DNA of 44,698 bases, from assembly GCA_903866395.1 (NCBI GenBank), contig CAIPNM010000290.1, positions 1 to 44,698 on the forward strand, given 5' to 3'. This DNA is from an uncultured bacterium (GTDB taxonomy: Bacteria; Pseudomonadota; Gammaproteobacteria; Burkholderiales; Burkholderiaceae_E). Shown here piece after piece: positions 38,115 through 44,698 of the stretch. Made by a program: the position numbers and the translations under genes. The notes below the pieces were generated by a model. The model had not been told where the DNA came from. It ran no database searches and worked only from the letters and a program-made list of their open reading frames with translations. Numbering within the stretch: position 1 is the first letter of the stretch; each line of letters opens with the position of its first letter.

Positions 38115-40183
38115 TCGCGAGCCTCGATGGCCCGCCGCACCAAGCGGGCCAGTTGCTCGATGCGGTAGGGCTTGCCGAGCAGTTCCACGCCGCGCGATAG
38201 CGCGGTATCGAGTGATAGCGTTTGCGGGGCGTAGCCCGAGGTAAACAGCACCGCGAGTGCTGGTCGCCGTGCGAGCGCATCACGCGCCAGGTCTGCGCCG
38301 GTCATGGGGCCGCGCAGCACCACGTCGGTGAACAGCAGGTCGATAGCGGGATCCGCATTGACCTCGGCGAGCGCCCGCGGGCCCTCTGCCGCTTCAATGA
38401 CGTGATAGCCGAGGCGGCGCAGAAATCCGACTGCTACGGTGCGCACATCGTCATCATCTTCTACGACCAGCACGCGCTCGGTACCGCCCTCGGCCGCATC
38501 GTGTGGCGCCGGTGCCGGGGCGTCTTCGGCAGCGCTCACCGTGGGCAGCATCATCCGAATTACGGTACCCGCATCCGGGCGGCTCTCCACCTCAACATGC
38601 CCGCCTGATTGCTTCACAAACCCATACACCAGGCTCAGTCCTAACCCGCTTCCTTTGCTAGTTTCCTTGGTGGTGAAGAAGGGCTCGAACGCTCGCGCAA
38701 GCACTTCGGCGCTCATGCCGCAGTCGGTGTCGGACACGGTGAGCAGCATGTAGTGACCCGGTGCCAGATCGCGGCGCTGGGCAAGTGCCGCGCCGCCGTG
38801 GTGAAAGCGTTCTGCAATGAGCGACAGTCGCCCCCCGGAGGGCATGGCATCCCTGGCATTCACGGCGAGGTTCAGTAGCGCGGTATCCAGCATGACGGGG
38901 TCTGCGCGTACCGCCAGCATGTCTGGGCTGCAACGGGTCTCGACGTCGATATTGGGACCGAGTGTCCGTCTGAGAATTTCGGCGAGTGATTCAAGCCACG
39001 CCCCGATATCGATGGCACGCGGCTGAAGCGTCTGTTGCCGCGCGAAGGCGAGAAGCTTCCGGGTGAGGTCGGCCCCGCGACCCGCCGCGCGGAGCGCCGA
39101 GCGGATCATGGCGGCGGCGGTGGGATCGTCAGGGAGCTTCTCTTCCAGAATCTGTAGGTTCCCGGACACGACTGTGAGCAGATTATTGAAATCATGTGCG
39201 ACGCCGCCAGTCAGTTGGCCAAGCGCCTCCAGTCGCTGCGACTGAAACAGCTGCTCTTCGGCGCTCTGTCTTTGCCGTAGCGCTCCGAGTGTGTTCGCGA
39301 GTGCCCGGAGAAAGCTTCGATCCTCATTCGTGAAGGTGTCGCCTGCCTGGCCGAAGGCGCCGATCAGGCCGGACCGATCGTTGGCGTCGGGAATGGCGCA
39401 GATCATTGCGCTGCGAAGCCCGGCGCGCCGCAGCGCCGAGGCGAAGGGGGGCGAGATCTGGGCGGGGTCTTCAATCAGCAGCACGGGCTCGGCGTGCTCA
39501 AGCGACAACGTCGCCATCTGCTCGCCGATCAAGGGCAGGAGGGGGGCCAGCCGATCGCTGTCTTCGTCGCAACCGGGGTCGAGCGCAAGCTGCGCGGGCG
39601 TTGCGCCGCAGCGTGCGATCAGCACTGCGTCACAATTCAGGTGTTCGCGAATCAGCTGGCATGCGAACCGAACCTTGTCGGCTACCGCCTGGGTGCCCAG
39701 GGCCAGCCGGCCGAACTCAGCCACGGCCTCGGCGCGATTGGCCCGCTCGACGGCCTGCTGTGCGCGGCGCAATTCGCTCACGTTTCGGATGTTCGCGCAG
39801 GTGAAGTGGAGTCCGTCGACGTCGAGCGGGCTCAGGCTGATTTCAACCGGAATTTCGCTTCCATCTGCGTGAAGCGCGCATAGCGTGGTGTTGATACCCA
39901 TTGGCCGGGGCACTGCGTGTCTGGCGTAAGAGCGCCGGTGCTGGCGGTGTGCGGGACGAAGTCGCGCCGGCACCAGCTGGTCGACGGTCATTCCGTTTAG
40001 CTGCTCAACCGGATAGCCGAACATCTGCGCGCACTGGGCGTTAGCAAGCACAATCCGCCCCGCCGCATCGACAACCAGCATGGCATCGGCCGCGGTGGCA
40101 AAAATCTGTACGAAGAGCCGAGGCAGGTTTGCCTCGGGTACTTGGGCAGCAGATTGCCGCTTCGAGCCGGATGACGGCCGCAT
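38045..40183 (-). CDS. PAS-GAF hybrid histidine kinase with C-terminal receiver
   Basis: This is a 712-residue soluble hybrid sensor kinase with no membrane segment. The PAS domain covers about residues 22-140 (VDAAGRIVLANAQCAQMFGY), and a GAF-like domain about 150-305 (LNCDAVLIARCG, GLIGAFGQAGDTFTNEDRS). The HisKA phospho-acceptor is His330 in GGVAHDFNNLL. The ATPase domain has the N box LNLAVNARDAMP (Asn442), a DTDCGM box and GSGLGLSLVYGF. A receiver domain follows from about 568, with VLVVEDDDDV and Asp620 in LLFTDVVL. The ATG overlaps the stop of the OmpR-type regulator gene by one base, so they are translationally coupled and likely cognate. The last 70 bp run antisense through the end of the FNR-like gene. 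A cytosolic signal sensed by PAS or GAF is expected. Confidence 0.93.
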   Translation of the reverse strand: MRPSSGSKRQSAAQVPEANLPRLFVQIFATAADAMLVVDAAGRIVLANAQCAQMFGYPVEQLNGMTVDQLVPARLRPAHRQHRRSYARHAVPRPMGINTTLCALHADGSEIPVEISLSPLDVDGLHFTCANIRNVSELRRAQQAVERANRAEAVAEFGRLALGTQAVADKVRFACQLIREHLNCDAVLIARCGATPAQLALDPGCDEDSDRLAPLLPLIGEQMATLSLEHAEPVLLIEDPAQISPPFASALRRAGLRSAMICAIPDANDRSGLIGAFGQAGDTFTNEDRSFLRALANTLGALRQRQSAEEQLFQSQRLEALGQLTGGVAHDFNNLLTVVSGNLQILEEKLPDDPTAAAMIRSALRAAGRGADLTRKLLAFARQQTLQPRAIDIGAWLESLAEILRRTLGPNIDVETRCSPDMLAVRADPVMLDTALLNLAVNARDAMPSGGRLSLIAERFHHGGAALAQRRDLAPGHYMLLTVSDTDCGMSAEVLARAFEPFFTTKETSKGSGLGLSLVYGFVKQSGGHVEVESRPDAGTVIRMMLPTVSAAEDAPAPAPHDAAEGGTERVLVVEDDDDVRTVAVGFLRRLGYHVIEAAEGPRALAEVNADPAIDLLFTDVVLRGPMTGADLARDALARRPALAVLFTSGYAPQTLSLDTALSRGVELLGKPYRIEQLARLVRRAIEARDQAAASSRRASLRPTTARRRSIS

Positions 40184-40881
40184 CAGTGTCGGACCTTAGG
40201 CGCGAACAGATAGCCCGCGCCGCGAACCGATTTGATGAGCACAGGTCGGGCGGGATCAGGCTCGATTTTTCGGCGGAGCCGACCGACCTGAACGTCGATC
40301 GCCCGGTCGTAGGGGCCAGTCTCGCGGTGATGAAGCGCGTTCATGATCGCATCGCGGCTCAGTACGCGGTTGGGCTGTCGCGCGAAGACCATCAGTAGAT
40401 CGAATTCGCCGCTCGTAAGTTCAACCAAGGCGCCGCCTGGCGCGGTGAGACGCCGGGCCGAAGGGTCGATGTTCCAGCCTTCGAAGCTAAGGGCTTCCGG
40501 CGTGTCTGCCGGCCTTGGGGAGCGGCGTCGAAGCACTGAGCGGATTCGGGCAAGGAGCTCGCGCAGATCGACCGGTTTGGCGACGTAGTCATCGGCGCCG
40601 AGTTCCAAGCCCAAGATGCGATCGACCGGCTGGCCAAAGCCGGTGATGATGATGATGCCGACATCGCTATCCGCCCGGAGTTCGCGCGCGAGAACAAGCC
40701 CGTCGGCATCCGGCAGGCGCTGATCGAGCAGGATGAGATCGACAGGGTGGGAGGCCAGGACTGCGCGGAGTGCTTTCGCATCGGCGGCCTCGAGCACGGT
40801 GTAGCCGACGCCGCTGAGATAGGTATGCAGCAGCTCGCGAATATCCTCGTCGTCATCCACTACAAGGAGATTTTCGGACAT
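40183..40881 (-). CDS. OmpR/PhoB-type response regulator
   Basis: This is a 232-residue winged-helix response regulator. The receiver domain spans about residues 4-118 with LLVVDDDEDIRELL, the phospho-acceptor Asp53 in LILLDQRLPDADG, the switch Thr in IIIITGFG and Lys in DDYVAKPVDL. The DNA-binding domain spans about residues 130-228 (LTSGEFDLLMVFARQPNRVLS, YDRAIDVQVGRLRRKIEPDP, IKSVRGAGYLF). It is translationally coupled to the PAS-GAF hybrid kinase that follows it and lies 87 bp after the membrane hybrid kinase. The target genes are unknown; the neighbouring reductase and stress genes are candidates. Confidence 0.95.
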   Translation of the reverse strand: MSENLLVVDDDEDIRELLHTYLSGVGYTVLEAADAKALRAVLASHPVDLILLDQRLPDADGLVLARELRADSDVGIIIITGFGQPVDRILGLELGADDYVAKPVDLRELLARIRSVLRRRSPRPADTPEALSFEGWNIDPSARRLTAPGGALVELTSGEFDLLMVFARQPNRVLSRDAIMNALHHRETGPYDRAIDVQVGRLRRKIEPDPARPVLIKSVRGAGYLFAPKVRH

Positions 40882-40968
40882 GGCGCAGGCGCCTGGGGCG
40901 GCAGTGGGCTTGGATCTTGAAAAGGCGAAGGCGCCCCGGCTCCGCCAAGTTTGGCAGCGCGCGCCCGG

Positions 40969-42810
40969 CTAACCGGTGAGGCGATCCCGATTCTGGAGGG
41001 CGTCCAGTAACGCCAGTTCATTGACCGGCTTGTGGACCAGCTGCAGGCCGTGCGCGAGGGCTTGCCGCTCGAGGTCGGCGGAGGTGTCGGCCGTGAGCAG
41101 CAGGCATCGAAGATCGGGCCGGGCCAGGCGAGCGGCGAGCGCGAGCGCCAGCCCGTCGGGCTTGCCGTTGAGGGTGCAGTCGGTGAGTAGGAGCGCCCAC
41201 TCGCTCGATGACCCCAGACGCGCGAATGCTGCGGAGGCATCAGTGGCGATATCGGCATGCCAGCCGCGTGCCTCGAACAATGACTGTAGGGCCTGCGCCA
41301 CCTCTGGATCGTCATCAACCAGCAGCACCTTCGCACGGGGAGCGGGTGGCGCATCCGCCTCAAGTGCTGCCGTGGAATCGGCCGCTTGAAAACCATTGAG
41401 TGTGCCGAGTATCGGGAGCACTTCAGTGAGCGGGCGCAGTGAGTCGTCGGGGGCTGAGCGATCCAGGGCGAAGCTGAGCTCGAAGCGGCTGCCGCGGCTG
41501 CCATCGGACTGCGCGCAGATCCGAGCATCGAGCAGTTGCGCGAGGCGGCGGACCATCGCCAGGCCCAGGCCGAGTCCCGGCGGCGAGCGGCGCTGTGGCG
41601 AGCTGATCCGCACATGTTCGTCGAAAATTCTTTCAAGGTGCTCTGGAGCAATACCGATCCCGGTATCGGTGACGCTCACCACGCAGCGTTCAACGCAAGC
41701 AACGGCCAGCGTCACTGCGCCGCGATCGGTGTAGCGCATGGCGTTATCGAGCAGGTTACGAAGAAGTCGCGCAAGCAGAATCCGGTCGGCCAGGATTCTG
41801 ATCGGTGCGCTGGTGACCAGGAGCGTGAGGCCGCGCTCCTGCGCACGGGGCTCGAACTCCTCGCGCAGTGCCTCGAACAGTTCCTCCACCGACAGCCACT
41901 CATGCTGCGGCTTCATGGTGTTGCTTTCCAGGCGAGACAGATCCAGCAGACTGGCGAGCAGATCGTTCAGGGTGGTGACCGATCGATCGATCGCTGAAAT
42001 CAGTGGCCGCAGTGCCGGATCCTGGCACCGCTCACGGATCAGCGTGACGAGAAGCCCCAGCGACGTCGCGGGCTGTCGCAGGTCATGGCTTGCAGCGGCC
42101 AGGAAACGGGCCGCGCTGCGCCCGGCCCGGACCGCCTGCTCGCGCTGCTCCGCAAGCCTGCGAGCCAGTTGTCGGATGCGATGCTTTCGTTGCATGGCCT
42201 GTAGCAGCGCCCGGCTGAGGACCGCGGACAGGCGGGCGAGGAGCGCCCCGTAAAGCAGGACACCGGCGGCAACGAGGCTACCGGGCACGCCCGGGGCAAG
42301 CGCCCACGCTACTGCGAGCTGCGCGAGCACTGCGCCACCAAAGAGCAGCGCGTGGCGCGGAAACGGTGCATAGGTGAGTACACCGAGGGCCAGCCACGCG
42401 AAGATCAACACGGTGAGGACCAGGCGGCTGGTGTGGTCGACCTGCGCGAAAAAGAGGCCTGCGCAGGCTCCGATCAGCAGTCCGGTCAGCCCTGCGGTGA
42501 GATTGAAGACGCCGGCAATCGATACCGTGTCGGCGTCGTCGCGGCGGCGCCGCGTGATGAACCGTGCGGCGCAGACCGATCGAAGGAGGAGTGTTGCCCC
42601 CAGCAGCAGGCTCCAGGGAATGAGTTGATCGGAGCCGATGCCGGGGTGCAAGGTGACCAACACCAGACAGATCATCGGGATGCCGATGGCGGGTTCCAAA
42701 ATCGCCTGGCGCGCCTGTAGCTGGCATCGCTCGGCAAGCATTCGCGTGGCAAGCAGCAGGTGATCGGCGTGGCGCTCGGCGGCGACGCCGCTGGGGGGCT
42801 GTTCGGTCAT
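40969..42810 (-). CDS. membrane-bound hybrid histidine kinase with C-terminal receiver
   Basis: This is a 613-residue sensor kinase. The N-terminal half has about six hydrophobic segments between residues 41 and 195 (for example IGIPMICLVLVTLHPGI, LVLTVLIFAWLALGVLTYAPF, FGGAVLAQLAVAWALAP) and no large periplasmic domain, so it may sense a membrane or internal signal. A linker coiled coil leads to HisKA with His242 in AAASHDLRQPATSL. The ATPase domain has Asn356 in LLRNLLDNAMRYT, TDTGIGI and PGLGLGLAMV. The receiver near 494-610 has Asp544 in LLLTDCTLNG. It lies between the class II ribonucleotide reductase gene (117 bp upstream) and the response regulator gene on the same strand. This sensor domain type resembles those of other Burkholderiales hybrid kinases; no ligand is known. 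Confidence 0.93.
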   Translation of the reverse strand: MTEQPPSGVAAERHADHLLLATRMLAERCQLQARQAILEPAIGIPMICLVLVTLHPGIGSDQLIPWSLLLGATLLLRSVCAARFITRRRRDDADTVSIAGVFNLTAGLTGLLIGACAGLFFAQVDHTSRLVLTVLIFAWLALGVLTYAPFPRHALLFGGAVLAQLAVAWALAPGVPGSLVAAGVLLYGALLARLSAVLSRALLQAMQRKHRIRQLARRLAEQREQAVRAGRSAARFLAAASHDLRQPATSLGLLVTLIRERCQDPALRPLISAIDRSVTTLNDLLASLLDLSRLESNTMKPQHEWLSVEELFEALREEFEPRAQERGLTLLVTSAPIRILADRILLARLLRNLLDNAMRYTDRGAVTLAVACVERCVVSVTDTGIGIAPEHLERIFDEHVRISSPQRRSPPGLGLGLAMVRRLAQLLDARICAQSDGSRGSRFELSFALDRSAPDDSLRPLTEVLPILGTLNGFQAADSTAALEADAPPAPRAKVLLVDDDPEVAQALQSLFEARGWHADIATDASAAFARLGSSSEWALLLTDCTLNGKPDGLALALAARLARPDLRCLLLTADTSADLERQALAHGLQLVHKPVNELALLDALQNRDRLTG

Positions 42811-42927
42811 GGGCGTGTGCGAGGCCGCGGAGAGCGGCGAAGAGCGTTCGGGCGAACGACGGTCGAGTCTAGTGGGCGCAGTCGCGCGCGAATGCGGCCG
42901 GGTAGCCGAGGCCTTGCGGCCTAGGCG

Positions 42928-44664
42928 CTAGCGCGCTGACCCTCGCGCATCGCAGAGCACGTCTCGATGAAGGGCGCTTGCGCGAAAGACGCTCACCCCC
43001 TTGAGACCCGAGCGCCAGGCAGATCGCAGCAGTCGGTCCAGGTCCTGGACGGAAGCCGTCTCCTGCAGGTGAACGGTCTTGCTGATCCCCGCATCAACGA
43101 ACGGTTGAAGCGCCGCGACCATCCGCAGATGGTCCATGGCACGTAGCGTCGAGGCGTCACACCAGGCTTCGGGGAGCGCGGTGCTGCCCGGGCGGAGCGC
43201 GCGAAAGCGGCGTAGCGCATGATCGTCGACGGGCCGCATGATCACGCTGCCATCGGGCATGGCAATCCGCCGCAGCGTCTGCGGCGCGAAGACCGGTTCG
43301 ATGCCACTGGAAACGTTATCGGCCATCGCGAGGGAAATCGTCCCTGCCGGTGCGATCGCAAGCAGATGCGAGTTCCTGAGCCCATACTTTTCAATACGCC
43401 GCGTGATGAACCCGGGTAGACGCGATGCAGCGTGGGGCGGGCTGAGCAGCCGAGGGGCTTCAAAGAGCGGAAACGCGCCGCGCTCGATTGCCAGTTGTAC
43501 CGAACTGCAGTAGGCCGCATTACGAATTGTCCGAAGCATGGCGGCGGCGGCATGGCGGCCGGTCTGGCGGTCGTAGCGCAGGCCCAACATGATGAGCGCA
43601 TCAGCAAGCCCCGTCACACCCAGACCGATTCGCCGCGTGAGACGTGCCTCGCGCGCCTGTTGCTCGAGCGGCCAGCGGGTGAGTTCGATGACGTTATCAA
43701 GCGCTCGGACGGCGATTCGAGCGAGTTGGCCGAGGGCGACGAGATCCACGCGAGCCGCTCGGGTGAAGGGTCGCCGGACCAGGCGGGTGAGGTTGATGCT
43801 TCCTAGGTCGCAGGCGCCGTAGTCGGGCAGATACTGTTCGCCGCAGGGATTGCATGCACGCAGATGCTCGATGTCGCCGAGGTTGTTGTCGCGGTTCACC
43901 TGATCGATGAATACGACCCCGGGGTTGCCGGTATCGAAGGCGGCTTGAAGTAGCGGTGCCCAAAGGTGTGTGGCCGCATCCGGCCCGTATGAATCGGATC
44001 CAAGCGCTTGCATGAACTCATCCGGGATACAGACCGACAGCGTGACAGTCTGCAGGCGGTGATGACGCTTGAGATCGATCACCGTATGAATGTCCGGATG
44101 ATCGATATCGAGCAATGCCATTTGCGCCGCACGCCGGGCCCCGGTGCTGGCGAGCCTGCGCCCGTTTGCTTCCATCTTCAGGATCACACTTACTGGATCG
44201 AGGCCTGATGTGTAACCCGCTATCGAGCGAGCGGGCAGATCGCTCAGGTTGACCCCGACGCCGCCCCCCATCTGCAACGTACTTGCCATTTCGCGTAACG
44301 CCTCTTCCACGCCTGGCTTTCCACGTGCGTCGCGGCCCCGGCGTTGGGGGGCCATGGGCTGAACGAAGCAGTTGATGAGCGTCGCAGCCATCGAGGTGCC
44401 GGCCGCGGCATGGATTCGACCACCGGGAATGAAGCCGCACCGCATGGCTGACAGAAATTCGTGCTGTCGGCGTGACCGGTGCGAGGCGGGTTCGACCGAG
44501 GCGAACGCACCCGCGAGTCGCTTTCGGATGTCGTCGGCGGTCTGCTCGTTCGCCTGGGCGTAGCGCAGGCGTCGAATGTCATCACACACAGGCTGCGGGT
44601 GGTCGGTAAAGAAGCGATCGCGAGGGCTCGTGTAGTTCATCCGGATCAGTCGTTGACTTGCCAT
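42928..44664 (-). CDS. nrdJ: compact class II (B12-dependent) ribonucleotide reductase
   Basis: This protein makes deoxyribonucleotides using adenosylcobalamin as radical source, without oxygen or a radical-generating partner. From ATG 44664 it has 578 residues; an in-frame TTG lies at 44679. The active-site cysteine pair is in LINCFVQP (Cys99) and DYGACDLGSINL (Cys285). The thiyl-radical cysteine is in NPCGEQYLPDYG (Cys274, with Asn272 and Glu276). Two glycine-rich and substrate segments, MGGGVGVNLSDL and APAGTISLAMADNVSSGIEP, are typical. The N-terminal ATP-cone is absent. The protein ends soon after GLKGVSVFR without the C-terminal CxxC tail that re-reduces the active site in most members. 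Most class II enzymes are clearly longer. It is the first gene of the minus-strand run leading into the kinases. Confidence 0.9.
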   Translation of the reverse strand: MASQRLIRMNYTSPRDRFFTDHPQPVCDDIRRLRYAQANEQTADDIRKRLAGAFASVEPASHRSRRQHEFLSAMRCGFIPGGRIHAAAGTSMAATLINCFVQPMAPQRRGRDARGKPGVEEALREMASTLQMGGGVGVNLSDLPARSIAGYTSGLDPVSVILKMEANGRRLASTGARRAAQMALLDIDHPDIHTVIDLKRHHRLQTVTLSVCIPDEFMQALGSDSYGPDAATHLWAPLLQAAFDTGNPGVVFIDQVNRDNNLGDIEHLRACNPCGEQYLPDYGACDLGSINLTRLVRRPFTRAARVDLVALGQLARIAVRALDNVIELTRWPLEQQAREARLTRRIGLGVTGLADALIMLGLRYDRQTGRHAAAAMLRTIRNAAYCSSVQLAIERGAFPLFEAPRLLSPPHAASRLPGFITRRIEKYGLRNSHLLAIAPAGTISLAMADNVSSGIEPVFAPQTLRRIAMPDGSVIMRPVDDHALRRFRALRPGSTALPEAWCDASTLRAMDHLRMVAALQPFVDAGISKTVHLQETASVQDLDRLLRSAWRSGLKGVSVFRASALHRDVLCDARGSAR

Positions 44665-44698
44665 GATCGCCCTGCTCAACGGACTTGCCGCGGGTCAA

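Overview
The window is a GC-rich chromosomal segment of a betaproteobacterium, most likely order Burkholderiales. The evidence is gene order: surE-pcm-nlpD, then ndk-rlmN-rodZ-ispG-hisS-yfgM-bamB-der-hfq-hflX-hflK-hflC-yjeT-hisZ-purA-phosphoribosyltransferase, then tRNA-Leu-rnr-rlmB. A Bug-type periplasmic binding protein also fits that order. I see no insertion sequence, integrase, prophage or CRISPR array. Genus-level placement cannot be made from the sequence alone.

Region 1 (1-5.6 kb) holds a response regulator cut by the window edge, dusA, two membrane proteins (DUF2069 and YihY/BrkB), and a minus-strand pair encoding an O-acetylhomoserine sulfhydrylase and an alpha/beta hydrolase. Region 2 (5.6-10.6 kb) is the surE-pcm-nlpD stress locus, but rpoS, which normally follows nlpD, is missing. 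A PolB-like exonuclease gene and rlmD follow directly. Region 3 (10.6-27.5 kb) is a conserved housekeeping run: BI-1 family protein, nucleotide metabolism, rRNA/tRNA-linked enzymes, cell shape (RodZ), isoprenoid synthesis (IspG), outer-membrane assembly (BamB/YfgM), ribosome GTPases (Der, HflX), Hfq, the FtsH modulators HflK/HflC, HisZ and PurA. Many genes overlap or lie within 20 bp of each other.

Region 4 (27.5-30.5 kb) is a three-gene catabolic-looking insertion: flavin monooxygenase, Bug binding protein and an Asp/Glu-racemase-superfamily protein that lacks both usual catalytic cysteines. It ends at a tRNA-Leu(CAG) gene with a well-formed promoter and terminator. rnr and rlmB follow; RNase R carries a 65-residue alanine-rich insert inside its catalytic domain.

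Region 5 (34.3-44.7 kb) is the most unusual part and looks like a stress or low-oxygen module. It contains a secreted thermonuclease (possibly a leaderless mRNA), a CBS-pair protein, and a four-gene operon usp-yqjD-yqjE-yqjK. Divergent from that operon is an FNR-family regulator that keeps the FNR DNA-recognition residues but has lost nearly all Fe-S ligands. A perfect FNR box lies between the two. Beyond it, all on the minus strand, run a compact class II ribonucleotide reductase, a membrane hybrid kinase, an OmpR-type regulator and a PAS-GAF hybrid kinase, in that transcriptional order. The absence of rpoS from its usual place, together with RpoS-type stress genes beside an FNR box, suggests rewired stress control; this is inference.
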